This document shows, piece after piece, positions 13,320 through 24,303 of a stretch of DNA of 64,000 bases (within the stretch, counting starts at the first letter, position 1; each line of letters starts with the position of its first letter). Origin of the DNA: Neurospora intermedia (Eukaryota; Ascomycota; Sordariomycetes; Sordariales; Sordariaceae); contig BTPP01000008.1 in NCBI GenBank assembly GCA_037102815.1, positions 1,550,001 to 1,614,000 on the forward strand, read 5' to 3'. The notes below the pieces were generated by a model that did no database searches, was not told where the DNA came from, and saw nothing but the letters and a program-made list of their open reading frames with translations. A program made the position numbers and the translations under genes.

Positions 13320-13403
13320 AATTTGACAGTTTAGCATGCAATTGATACCAAGTCAAGACAGTAAACAGTTAATTTGTCCAACAACTCCTTGTTTTGTGAA
13401 AGG

Positions 13404-13672
13404 TCGAAGATACATGCCCGATCTGCTTGAGTGGTGAGGTTAAGCTCGACAAAGAGAAGCTGCAATGGTGGATGGTGCCGAATTACGTTGCAAACGGGAA
13501 CCGAGACCCCGCCCCCATAGTATCCGACCTGCCTACATATTCCGTTGTGCCCGCCCTGCACGTGGAGGCCCGGAGTGGGCGGCCGTGCCTGACATGTGGT
13601 GGAACCAACCACCTCACTGGCAAATGCCGACTCCACCCATTCTGCGAACGACTTGCACTCGTGCACGGATAA
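13404..13672 (+). pseudogene. possible zinc-knuckle gene remnant or orphan exon
   Basis: An open frame follows a possible acceptor (TGAAAG). It reads VEDTCPICL near the start and CLTCGGTNHLTGKC near the end, then stops at 13672. The second motif has CX2CX4HX4C spacing, like the CCHC knuckle of nucleic-acid-binding or Gag-type proteins; the first has CX2C spacing. There is an ATG at 13427 within the frame, but no upstream exon could be found. It may be a fragment of a decayed gene or chance. Confidence 0.25.
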
Positions 13673-13687
13673 TTTGCACTCGTGCAC
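13653..13687 (+). repeat. duplicated 14-base element upstream of a TATA box
   Basis: TTGCACTCGTGCAC occurs at 13653-13666 and 13674-13687, spaced 21 bases start to start, about two helical turns. Each copy holds the dyad GTGCAC. A TATA box follows at 13715. Confidence 0.6.
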
Positions 13688-13714
13688 AGACCAGCCCTAG
13701 GAGACCTGGGAGGG

Positions 13715-13721
13715 TATATAA
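13715..13721 (+). promoter_or_regulatory. TATA box-like element
   Basis: TATATAA in GC-rich surroundings, followed by a pyrimidine-rich stretch typical of a fungal transcription start region. The next coding sequence downstream is the amidase relic at 14428, so this may be its old promoter. Confidence 0.35.
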
Positions 13722-14138
13722 CGCCGGCCACCCCTCCCACTTTTGCTCCTGTTTTCTTCTTTTCTTCTTCAGCTCTCTTTGCCTTTTGGCTTAGATCAAG
13801 TGTAGTATCTGTTCTTTTCAGTTTAATCTCTGAAAGTGCTCTACGGAGTACAATCGTGATTATTCTAATTTTTGCAACTCGGTCGGTTTCCCTCTGTGCT
13901 TGCACATGGTTACTTTCCACTGTGTCCCTGGTATTACACTGCCTCCAGGCGACGCGAACCACACTACATCTTGCTTGTGCTCACCCTCTTTCATTGCAAT
14001 CCTGGGCTAGAAGCTTGGGGTGTGAAGAAGCAGGTTGCATAGACTTGGACATGGTGAAATACCAGGATAGACTGGATCGGCGACATCGCGCCTTGCTCCC
14101 GTCGGTCCTCTAGAGTCGATGACGAGGGTCGGGGGGCC

Positions 14139-14304
14139 GATCTGACACCATTCACTGGGTATTCCCAACAGACAGTCCAACTTCCCAGCTAGTATCTGAA
14201 CGATACAGCCCGACTTCCATCGCGTACACCAGCTATTTTTCACATCCATTGCGGATGGCGAGGATATCGGGGTTCGATGATCTGACACCATCTATTGGGT
14301 ATTC
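14139..14304 (+). repeat. 26-base imperfect direct repeat
   Basis: Copies at 14139-14164 and 14279-14304 start with GATCTGACACCA and end GGGTATTC. They lie exactly 140 bases apart and differ at three positions, all C/T transitions. Confidence 0.6.
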
Positions 14305-14427
14305 GAATCTATCACTTCTCGACCTCCGTATAAACATCGCGATGTCCTCATCCAGCGATTCTACTTCTCTGTGCCCTCCACCATTGTTCATTGGTGAACC
14401 CTTGCTCCATCTTTCCCGTTGTCGAAG

Positions 14428-15517
14428 ATGAAGTTCCTACAGTCTTTTGTCTCCTTCCTGTAGCCACAGCCTTCGCGTCATCATGGTCTCACGATGCCTT
14501 TTGCTCGCAAAAGCCACTCTTGGGCTAAACCGGCAATTGGACGTATATTTCCCATTACTACTGGATGTTGATCTTGGGGATCTAGCTGCCGGGCTTGAGA
14601 AGGGCTTATTCACCACCATCGATCTCGTCAATGCCTATACCCTCCGTATTCTGGAGGTGAACTTTATCCTCAAGGCTGTCACCCAGCTCAATACCGATGT
14701 CCTCTCGAGAGCATCAGAGCTGAACGCTGCTCGAACAAACGGCACGATCATGGGTCCGTTACACGGCATCCCAGTCCTGCTCAAAGACAACATCGCCACG
14801 CCAGACAAGATGGATAATACAGTCGGTTTATACGCTCTGGTCGGAGCCAAAGTGTCTGAAGACAGCACAGTGGCTGCTAAGTTGAGGAAAGCCGGCGCCG
14901 TCATCCTCGGCAAAACAAACCTTTCTCAATGGACCAGCAACACTCGCAGCAGAAATTACACATCGGGCTGGTCTGCCGCCAGTGGTCAGACTGAGGGAGT
15001 ATACTATCCTCAGCAGGACCCGTCGACAAAATCCCCAACTACGTCGGTGCCTGCGACTACCTCGCCATGCGTGGTGCTCGCATCGGTGTCCCACGCAATC
15101 TCATCGAACTCGACGATCCTGCCTTCAACCCTTACGCGCCCGTCCTCCTCGTCTTTGAAGCCGCTCTGTCCGTTTTTCGCTCTGCCGGCGCCATCATCAT
15201 CAACGACCTCTCCCTCCCCGACTATGAGACCGCGAAAAAGGAACAGTTTGTCGTTGAGAACCTCGTTTAAACACTGGCTTCCCCCGCACAGCAGCCTACT
15301 TCTCCCAGTTGACCGTCAACCCGCACAGCCTCACTTCGCTGAAAGACCTCAAGCGTTTTACACATTCTGACGAGAAGGCTGACCGGAACGCGAGACGCTC
15401 GCTTGGAACCGCGCTTTCAACATGATTGCTACCATCACTCCCGCTCAAACATGGGGGAATTGCACCTCCATTCAGGACTTCGCCGGCGAGCTGGGGCTCT
15501 TGGGAAACATAAGTTGA
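14428..15517 (+). pseudogene. amidase-signature family pseudogene
   Basis: A relic of a secreted amidase-signature hydrolase. Frame 1 opens with a signal-peptide-like MKFLQSFVSFL and then a stop; the hydrophobic stretch continues one frame away. The main surviving frame (about 14550-15015) contains DLVNAYTLRIL, GPLHGIPVLLKDNI (with the catalytic lysine region) and AGAVILGKTNLSQW. After YYPQQDP, where the family has the Gly/Ser-rich segment with the nucleophile serine, the sequence jumps near 15015 into another frame reading DKIPNYVGACDYLAMRGARIGVPRN, so the catalytic serine block is deleted. A stop follows at 15268-15270, and a third frame resumes with WGNCTSIQDFAGELGLLGNIS before a stop at 15517. 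The family C-terminus was not found. The gene cannot encode an active enzyme. Confidence 0.82.
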
Positions 15518-15982
15518 AGGTGGATGGTACCATATTTAGGATTGGAAACGCACAATGGTTTGTTTATTATCTATTAATACCATATGCTAGCGTGGCTTTT
15601 GTGAATGTCCGCAGTGTTGCACATCCTTTTCATGAACCCGACGTAAGGCGATTGTTGATCTTGACACCGAACATCAATCGGTGGAGGTTGAAATTCATCA
15701 TATGAACAACCCCGATTATAAAAGTCAAAAACTTCAAAGATATGCAGATGAGTGTCTCATACTGACCGCCAAAGCGGCCGAGATTAGCACGTCATCACCT
15801 ATTGGTAATCTGCTGCGGGGAATACGACTGGGATCGGCTGGCAGCCTATCAGGCGATATCTTTCATCAGAACAAAACAAAACATCCATCCAGAATTCAAC
15901 CATCACTACATCAAGAACACGAACATTTTCATCATCAAAGCTTACTTCGTCCCACTCATTGAAAGTTCGTCTGAACGAGACC
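15518..15982. other. spacer before the carrier gene
   Basis: Lies between the amidase relic and the ATG at 15983. It probably holds the promoter and leader of the mitochondrial carrier gene. No gene is supported. Confidence 0.5.
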
Positions 15983-17468
15983 ATGCCACCCACCAAAACT
16001 CCCGACGATGATATCGAGAGCGGCCAAAGCCAGGCAACCACTATCAACGAGGAGACACCGCTCTTGATAAGCCAAAGTGATCATCGAGCAGGGCCCGATG
16101 ATGATACTGTTGAGGAGGTAGAGCAAGATGAAGGAAGCAGATATACGCGCAGTTACTTTGCTTGGAGGATATTCTGGACTGTTGCTGCGATCACAGTGAC
16201 TGTCATCTTTGTCAAGGCTTGGATCGATGCTGGGGCAGATGTCAACGTGGGTTGCTGCATCATCTCCTTCCCCAGCCCTTTCTTTCAAGTGCTTGACTTG
16301 TACTGACACTGATGGATCTCATTTTTAGTTCGACCTGAAGGGAGCGCTTAAACGGGCTTTGGGTGGTGGCATAAGCGGTGCTGCGGCCATGGTGCTTCAG
16401 GTGCTGCTTTTGATGGTATGTGACCTTTTCAACTCTCACTGTTGATGTTGAGCAAGGTAGTCACTTACCCTTATTCAGCCCTTACGAACCATCATGAACT
16501 ATCAATACCGCTTTGGCACCTCGTTCACTACTGCCACCAAGACTCTCTACCGACAGGGTGGTTTCCGTCGGTACTACGATGGAATGGGAGCTGCTCTCTT
16601 CCAAGGTGAATTCCTCTACCCCCAAACACCCGTTGGCAACCCCCAATACTCACACACAAAACCACAACCGCAGGACCAGCAGCCCGTTTCGGCGACACCG
16701 CCGCCAACGCCGGCATCCACGCCCTCCTCCAATCCAACTCCTTTCTCAAGCGCCTGCCCATCACTATCCAGGATATCTTCGCCTCGCTCTGCGCCGCCGC
16801 CTTCCGGATGATCCTGACACCCATCGACACTTTGAAAACCACGCTCCAAGCTCAGGGGCCCCGAGGCACCGCCATCCTCCGGCAACGCATCAAGACGGAC
16901 GGCATCGGCAGTCTCTGGTGGGGCGCCTTTGCGACGGCCGCGGCGACTTTTGTGGGCAACTACCCCTGGTATGCGACGCATGATTATTTGCTGGAGATCA
17001 TACCGGAGCCGGCGAAGCACCCGTTGGGCATCTGGTTGCTGAGATTGGCGTTTGCGGGATTCGTGGCGAGCGTGGTGAGCGACTCGGTGTCGAATTCGTT
17101 GAGGGTGGTGAAGACGTATCGGCAGGTTAACGATAAGGAGGTCTCTTATTGTGAGTTTTGTGACGGACGAGTCCTTCCCCCCTTTGTTTGTGAATCTTCA
17201 GCAAGAGAGAGGATTGTTTACGCTAACATGTTGTGTCTGATAGCCGAAGCAGCGAGGCTGGTCATTGTCAATGATGGCATCAAGGGCTTGCTTGGCCGCG
17301 GATTGAAGACGCGGATTTTGTGCAATGGCCTTCAGGGCTTGATGTTTTCCATTCTGTGGAAGTTGTTCCTTGATTTGTAAGTTCCCCTTTCAACTAAGTC
17401 AGAGTGTCCAATTTGACTGACGAGAGTCCGGACGTGTTAGGTGGAACAACAAGACTGCCCATCTTTGA
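15983..17468 (+). CDS. divergent mitochondrial carrier-family protein
   Basis: CDS is join(15983..16246, 16329..16415, 16479..16605, 16674..17150, 17244..17376, 17441..17468), 371 residues; all five introns have GT/AG ends and agreeing phases. Residues 1-60 are acidic and hydrophilic. A first membrane span follows (SYFAWRIFWTVAAITVTVIFV), then a carrier-like body with GALKRALGGGISGAAAMV, GGFRRYYDGMGAALFQG and ILTPIDTLKTTLQAQG. The last is a proper carrier signature (PxDxxK); the first repeat has PLRTIMNYQYR, and the third has SVSNSLRVVKTYRQ without the proline. GIKGLLGRGLKTRI is the expected end-of-repeat helix. It probably sits in the mitochondrial inner or outer membrane; the substrate is unknown and a non-transport role is possible. 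Confidence 0.82.
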
Positions 17469-19793
17469 ACAGCAGTCCAGGTGTACATCTCTCGCACTTT
17501 TGCACTGAAAAGATACGAGCTGTTGGTGAGCTGAGCAGATCTTCAGCAACCAGATTTTTTAGTTGAGACACGCTGGCAGTCATCGAACCATTTAGGCGAT
17601 TGTGGCTGTCCGATACTCAGTGGACGTTTGCCTATCGGTGACCACAACAGGCAGCAGCTAAGGATTCTAGAACTACAATATGATCATTTTTTTTGAGGCA
17701 CAAAGTCAGTGATATTGGAGTGAGACACACGTATGCCATCTCACCCTGTACCCCGCAGACCCGGAGAAGAAGAAGAAGCAATAAACTGCCCTAAATCCGG
17801 CCATGCTGGACACATACGGATGGACAGGTTTTATTGGACAGAGGAAGCGGGATTGTATCCTGGTATGTGTGTGTATGTGTTCAGAGTGCGCAGTATGTAC
17901 TGCGTAGCTCGGACATGTCTGTCGGTAGGGTACATATCGCAAAGGCAAGGGCAGCAGCGTATGCGGGGATTGCTCTGCACGTTGACTTGATTGCGTGCTA
18001 GCGTCGACTGGAAATAGAAAATGGAGGATGAGATGGCCGGAAGAGCTCATGGCGGTGATCTAGATGGGATCTACGTAGATCCTTTGTGCCTCTCTAAGTC
18101 TTTGTTGGACCCTTTGCACTGTACATGTGTACACAAATAGACAATTGACCATGCCCAAGTCAGTATCGACGAGAAGATCGAGTGTATGCACAGCCTGGAT
18201 CGAGTGGTCGTGGTGATCTCAAAGGACGGTGGCAGTGGGTAGGTATCCCGTCAGACGTCCTACTCAGCCACTCCCTTGAGAACCGGCCTTGGTTGTACTA
18301 TGGTGATATGGGTAAGTTAAACCCGTGGGCCAGGTCGTTGAACACACAGTGCTCACGAAGCGTTGGCTGTGGTGGTCTGTGTGAGATACCTGACAGGGAG
18401 GTAAAACTTTTGCTCGCAACCGCAGTAAGTTGGAGATCGGCCTCAGATAAAGCCACATCAGGGTCCGGCCATGGCAGTGCGCTTGGACATGGACAACTGA
18501 GAGACCGAGGGGCCCATGGTAGCCACGAAACAATCAGTGAGAGTTTCAGGACATCCGTTCTTCATATGGTTGATTGAGTGCTGTGGTTGATGTCGTCAAA
18601 ATAGGTAAAAGTTCCCGTCCTTGAAAATGAAAGAGGACGTTCGGTTGGGATGGGAAAGCGATCCACTGTGGGACTTTGGTGTTCCATTCGTTGTTTTGAT
18701 GCCGTGGGGTTCAAGACCGCCTATGTAACAGTTTGGCTGTTTGTTAGTGAGGGTCTTGGGATGTGATATTCTTCGAGGCAGGAAAGTCATGAAAAGAAGA
18801 ACTTGGAACAGCAACGAGCCTCCATAGGTCATAAAGTAAAGTCTTTCTAAATACAGTCTTTTTCCCAGTACCCAGAGACGTAATTCACAGTTGTTGCCCT
18901 GCACCCTGTTGTTGCTCTTGCAGTACCGCCCTACCGGATTCCCAAGGGGCGTGGTAAACAACTGCGCAACACTGACGGGGCAACACGAGGGAGGCGGCAC
19001 TGCCCAGTGGGGCGGGGGGCCTGCTGTTTGGATGGAACGTTGACAGCCCCTGCCAATTTGTTTGGCTTCTGAATGGCCCAAACTCAGGCCTTCCCTGTCT
19101 CTCTTTTGCTTCCACTTCCCAGCCCTCCCAGGTCGCACGCTTGCCCGCCCGCCCGCCTTACCGAAAGATTAGGTGGAAAATGCGAAGCGTGATAGCGATT
19201 TCCTCTTTGTTCTCTCTTCCAACGAAGTAATTGAACCTTTTCAACTTCATCTTGGTCGATTTGTTTAGCCGCCAAGGCGGATTTTTCTGTTTCCATCGCC
19301 CATCTGCTCAGTCGTATATCTCCATGGGTATTGTGTCTGCGTTTGGTTCGCTTGGTGAGTGCGAATAGCAGACTGTGTCAATCAATACTGCCTCGACCTT
19401 TACATACACATACCACTCTACACTACACTACCTCTGCATATCTGCACCGGCCGCCGACATCAAGAAATTATTACTTCCGTCGAACGGTTGTACAAGGCCG
19501 ATCACCGCGTATATCACCGCGTATCGCGACCCTTTGGAGACCGGTAACGCCCCCAACCGCGCCTCAACACTCTCATTGGCGTTGTCAACTTGCGGAGGGC
19601 TGTGTGACGATTGCCGAGTTGCCTCTTCCCGGTTCACGACTTTGCGTTCCATCGACAGACGACGACCAAGAGCAATGCAGAGACATCGGCCTTCTAGTCA
19701 GAGGATAGTTTCAACCCATTGATCGTCGACGCGGCCGCTTCTTCGAACTGTTATACATATATATACCATTATACATATCCACCAGCAGCCAAA
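17469..19793. other. long intergenic region with a perfect palindrome
   Basis: About 2.3 kb between two plus-strand genes. A 16-base perfect palindrome lies at 18067. Sequence from about 19330 to 19790 should be the leader of the next gene. An open frame at 18182-18577 codes for 131 residues with no recognisable motif and is not called as a gene. Confidence 0.5.
18067..18082. repeat. 16-base perfect palindrome
   Basis: GGATCTACGTAGATCC reads the same on both strands. It lies in a long non-coding stretch. Its role is unknown. Confidence 0.7.
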
Positions 19794-21821
19794 ATGCCTG
19801 TAACACAATCACGGATACCGATTCGGGCTTCTCATCCGTCACTGGAGCCCAATGCTGTTTCGATGACAGACAGGTTATGGCCACGCATCGACATAGCCCC
19901 AGATCCGAATGCTCCCTCTTCCCAAAAGCCCACCCAAACTAGCATTGTAGGCCTCTCTATTCCACATCAAATGGTGTTCCTCTCTTAACACTTGCTTCCA
20001 TCGCAGATTGTCGCCATTGTCGTTGCCGTAATCGCCCTGATGTTATCCATCACTCTCACCTTACGCGCCGTCCGCGCCAGGCATCCCAACCCAAAATACA
20101 TACCCACGCCTTTCTTGAAGCGATTATGGACCAAATGGAAGGTCCCGCCTGTCAAGCATGCCTACGCTCAGGCCGGCATCGACGAAGAGTACAACAGTCA
20201 CAACCGAGCAAATCAAGACGCCATGGAGGAAACACTCACTGCGGTGAACGCTCGGCTTGCCGCTGCAGCCGGCAGAACAGGAGCGACAGGAGGAACGACA
20301 GCTGAGGTAAACCGTAACCAGTCGATCCGCAGCATCATGACACTCCCGCCCTACCGGCCAGCCCCAGGCGAGAACGAGCGAGTACTAGGTAGAGAAGGCG
20401 AGCGCGACGGTATCGACGTGGTGGTGGAGATGCCGACTGCGGAGGATGAGGAGCATCTACGTGACGAGGAAATGGAGGCACTGTACCAGATTCGCGTGGC
20501 AAGGCGGCGCGCGAACCAAGAGCGGGAGGAGCGGCGACGACTGCGCCAAGAGGCTCGGCAAGCCCACAACACTGCAGCTTTGCGCCAGATCAGAGAGCAG
20601 GCGCGGGTTCAGACGGCGCGGAATACCGAGGAACTGGAGGTGCTTCGTGAGGAACACAACCGCATCAGAGAGTTGCGATCGCGCGCGACGAGCAGTGTAC
20701 AGTATGCGGAATTGGGTGTCGCCAGGGCGGATGGCACTCGCATCCGGGCTAACAGCACGGAAAGCGAGAGGGTCGGATTGCTGAGCGATGCGGCGAGCAT
20801 GGCGGCGTCGCAGCAGGGTGTAAGGCCTAGTACTTCAGCCACTCACCATCGGAGGGGTTCGAGCTCGCTCAGTATCGACACCTCCAGATTGGGTGATCAG
20901 CTCCTCGATTCGTCGGCTGTGGCTACACCCTTGACTGGAGCGGGCGGTAGCAGCACCTTCAGCCTTGTTACGCGCAACAGCCAAGAACGCGGACGATCGA
21001 TATCCAGGTCCAGGGCAAACTCGGCTGCCAATACCCCCCGCGCTGGATCCAGCCCTGAGATGATCGATGCCGACGATGCTGACCTGGGCGCCGTCAACAT
21101 GCCGCCTCCACCAGGATACGAGGACGTTCGCTTGGACGACTTGACTCCCTTCCGCTCCCCGGTTGCCTCTGCCGCTGTATCCGGTAGGAACAGCCCCACC
21201 ACTCTGACGCCGCTTCCTTACAATGAACCACCTCCGGAATACCCTGGTCCATCACCAGCACCATCAGCCGAAGAGACGTCGCTCTCTACGCGCACGGATG
21301 GAGGCAGAACCCTTGCTCACCAGAGGAGCATCTCAGGGGGAGGAGGTGTCGAAACCGGGAAGCTACCGACCAGATTGCCAAGTCTGCGTCTCGACTCAGT
21401 TCCACTCATTGTCGTCGAGCCGGAAGAGGAGATAAGGATAGGAGAGGGCAGCAATAATAATGCGTCCAGCACAGAGGAATCGGCGTCTAACCCTCCGAAC
21501 ATCAACATAACATTCCAAGGAGAGAGTAGCGCAGCTCGTACGTCAGTATCGGAGAGTTTTCGAACATCGACGGAAAGTGACTCAGGCGAGGAAACATCAG
21601 TAACGACAAAGGGGAAAAAGCCCGAGAGGACCATCGAAGTCAATGAACAGGTGGAGAAAGAGAAGGGGAATAGAAGCGGTGCTGTTACTGCGGATATCGA
21701 TCGCGTGGAGAGCACCAGGAGCATGACAGCTGCAAGAGATAAAGAGAGTCACAGTCCCCCAGTAGGAGAAGGGATAAAAGGAACTTCGGCTAGGATGACG
21801 GTGGAAGGTGCGGAGCCATGA
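19794..21821 (+). CDS. single-pass membrane protein with coiled coil and disordered tail
   Basis: CDS is join(19794..19946, 20007..21821), 655 residues; the intron is phase 0 with ATT|GTAGGC and CGCAG ends. Residues 1-50 are hydrophilic. A single membrane span follows, rich in Ile/Val/Leu (IVAIVVAVIALMLSITLTL), then a basic stretch (RAVRARHPNPKYIP, FLKRLWTKWK). Residues about 190-260 (ERDGIDVV to about LRSRATS) are rich in Glu, Arg, Gln and Ala with a heptad-like pattern, probably a coiled coil. The rest is Ser/Thr/Pro/Glu-rich and disordered, with PPPGYEDVRL and PLPYNEPPPEYPGPSP, which are PPxY-like motifs that could bind WW-domain ubiquitin ligases. No family was recognised. The layout resembles fungal membrane-anchored adaptor proteins. 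Confidence 0.8.
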
Positions 21822-22784
21822 GATGAGGTTTTCAAAGAGAAAACAAAATATGGAAATGGAATGGTGATGGTATCCTGATGATTGGCGTGACGTGACCTAT
21901 ACCCGCGACTCGATTCGTATACATACCGGAGGGCAGCGTTTTTTTTGGATGAAAGGAGAAAGGAGGGGATGAGAGAACTGGAGGAAATTTGGAAACTCTA
22001 AAGCATCAACTTTGTGGGTATCACTATGTTTTATGTATATACCAGTAATGTTGTCAATGATGATCAACCGACCAACCGGTATGGAATGGAAACTGGAGTT
22101 CAATAAGTTACGCAAGGGATACTTTTTGTTGAAGGGAATGAATGAGACAATGGCATTCTGATGCTCGGCTTTCCAAACCTGGTGATTGCTGGTTGTATGT
22201 GTATCCGTTAGTGAATCAGTTTCGCTAAGGTGGTTCGAACACATTCCTTCTTCCTTCCATCAATGGGCAATAACACGGCAGACCTCTTCGGATTGAGACG
22301 TCCAATGACCATGGCGTCAAAACCGAGTAAAGGGCAAGCAAGTGTCTTAAGAGTCTGGCAAGATTTCGCCAGCACCTCCTCGGTGTCGTTTTCCCGCATG
22401 ACAGTCACTTCACTTTGCTTTACTTTTATCCGAAGAACAACAACAATTCAACGAGCGACTCCATTGCTATCCTCTCAAAAGCACTAGAAAAAAAACAAAA
22501 AAACAGATAAAACATCGCCCTCGAATAGAAAAGTCCCTTCAACGACCAAAAGAGTGGAAGGTGTTGAACCTTTTGGAGACATCAATGCACTATACCCTTT
22601 CTTCTCGAAAAGCAGCTTTCTACTACCTGTCACAGGTAGCGTCAGCATCAGCATCATGAAACTTAAACATCGTTATCCTCTCATCCATCATCCATCTGAT
22701 TGAATCCATTCCTCCATCCATCCCCCCTATCCTTCCCTCTCAGCAGGGAAAACTAATTGACTAGTTAGTCAGTCAGTCAGCGAC
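21822..22784. other. convergent intergenic region
   Basis: 3' flanks of the membrane protein gene (+) and the Q/N-rich protein gene (-). AT-rich runs such as 22486-22515 fit 3' UTR ends. No gene is supported. Confidence 0.5.
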
Positions 22785-24303
22785 TCAAACACAAGTCCAA
22801 ACCTCCTGCTGCTTGCCATCCACAGTAACCACCTGCTGCCTAACCCACTGCTGCTGCTGCTTCTGTCCCTGCTGGCCATCATGTTGCTGCTTGGATTGAG
22901 CAGCAACAAAGTCCATCATTTGCTGGGGAGACAAGACTACAACAGCTTCTTGCTGCTGCTGCTTGCTTTGGCTGTTACCAGCGGCGGCCAACTGCTGCTG
23001 CTCCTGACCATCGAAATGTTCGCCAGTAGCAGTCTCGTCGTGACGGACTTGGATGATGCCGTTGGTGGTAGTCTGTTGGTGGTCCCAGTTGCCGTCGTTG
23101 TTGAGTTGCTGGGTCTGTTCACCATCGATCTTGTTCAGCTGCTGGGTTTGTTGGCCGTTGTAGAGTTGTTGGATTCCCTGGCCCTTGTTGTTGTTGTTGA
23201 GCTGCTGAGTGTTGATGGGTTGGCCCTGGTAGAACTGCTGCTGGTGGGTAGTAGTCAGGAGAATGTCGTTGGGGCTGCCGCCGTTGTTCCACTGCTGCTG
23301 CTGCTGCTGGTGAGTCTGTTGACCATTATACAGCTGCTGACCCTGGCCTTGATTCTTGTTGAACTGCTCTTGCTCATGGTTGGGGTTGGTGGTCAGGAGG
23401 ATACCGTTCTGGCCGGTCTTGTACAGCTGGTTAGTAGTACCAATCTGCTGACCGTTGTAGAGCTGCTGGTTTTGGTCGCCCTTGTTGAACTCCTGGATGA
23501 CACCGTGGGTGTTACTGGTGGTGTAGAGACCCTCAATCTGCTGGGTACCCTTGTTGAATTGCTCTTGCTGCTCTTGGTTCTGGCCCTGGTTGAGTTGGTT
23601 GGCCCAGTTGTGGGTGGTATCACGCTCCTGGACGCGGCCGTTGGTCTGGCCCATGGTATTGTAGAGCTCTTGGGTCTTGCCTTGGCCCTTGGTAAGAAGC
23701 TCATCTTGCTGAGTCTTGCCGGTGTACATGACGGGGCCGTGGGTGCTGGACTGGTCGTCAAAGTGCTGACCGAGGTGGTTACGCTTTTGATTCTGGTCAG
23801 TCTTGAAGTTGGACTTCTGGCCATGGGGCTGCATTGTAGTAGAAGAGTCATTCGTCAGTGTGTATTGCCGAGATGTGACGGTGATAGAGATAAAAGACTT
23901 TCTGGAGACTCACGATGCTGTCTTGCTGCTGCTGCTGACCCACACCAATCCACTCTTCATGAGTCTTTCCGTTGATTATATCAAGCTGCTGCTCACCCTG
24001 GCCTGTAACCATGTTGTTATGATCGATGGATCTGGACTGGGCAAGGTCACCGACGATGTTCTTGCCGCAACCGGGGCACTCGATCTCCTTGCCGATCTGC
24101 TGGTCGACATATTCGATCTGGCCCTGGAGACCACCGCGGTTCTGCTGCTTCTGACCGTCGACAATCTCCAGCTTGCTCTGCACGGGGCCAACCTCACGGC
24201 AGGCGCGAGAGTGGTTCTCATCGGTCACGAGACATTCTGGAAGGGAGGGCAACGCCGAGGCGGTGACTGCCAGGGTCAGGGCAAGGAGGGAGTGGATATG
24301 CAT
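22785..24303 (-). CDS. secreted Gln/Asn-rich repeat protein
   Basis: CDS is complement(22785..23828, 23914..24303), 477 residues; intron GTGAGT...ATGCAG, phase 0. Residues 1-17 (MHIHSLLALTLAVTASA) are a clear signal peptide, with likely cleavage after ASA. The mature N-terminal part has cysteines in PECLV, RACRE and CPGCGK. From about residue 60 on, Gln and Asn dominate. The motif QLYNGQQ occurs three times, EFNKG/EQFNK three times and ILLTT twice, each in a loose repeat. The chain ends in VDGKQQEVWTCV, one residue after a cysteine. No enzyme domain was seen. The composition resembles prion-like or amyloid-forming and adhesive proteins, but secretion is predicted, so a wall or matrix role is the more natural guess. 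The function is unknown. Confidence 0.82.

Larger units (their letters stand above)
13320..14427. other. region between quinone reductase and amidase relic
   Basis: Contains a possible zinc-knuckle coding remnant (13404-13672), two copies of a 14-base element (13653 and 13674), a TATA box (13715), a pyrimidine-rich stretch (13730-13800), and a 26-base imperfect direct repeat (14139 and 14279). These are described separately. No complete gene is supported. Confidence 0.5.

Noticed and set aside
18182-18577. 131-codon plus-strand frame in a long intergenic region
   Set aside because: No motif or conserved-looking pattern, and no evidence beyond frame length.
18596-19138. 180-codon minus-strand frame
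   Set aside because: Composition looks random, no domain pattern, and it is not supported by splice or promoter context.
22881-23975. 364-codon Leu/Val-rich open frame on the plus strand
   Set aside because: It is the antisense of the Gln/Asn repeat region: CAG/CAA codons read backwards give Leu-rich frames. The minus strand has the signal peptide and intron signals.
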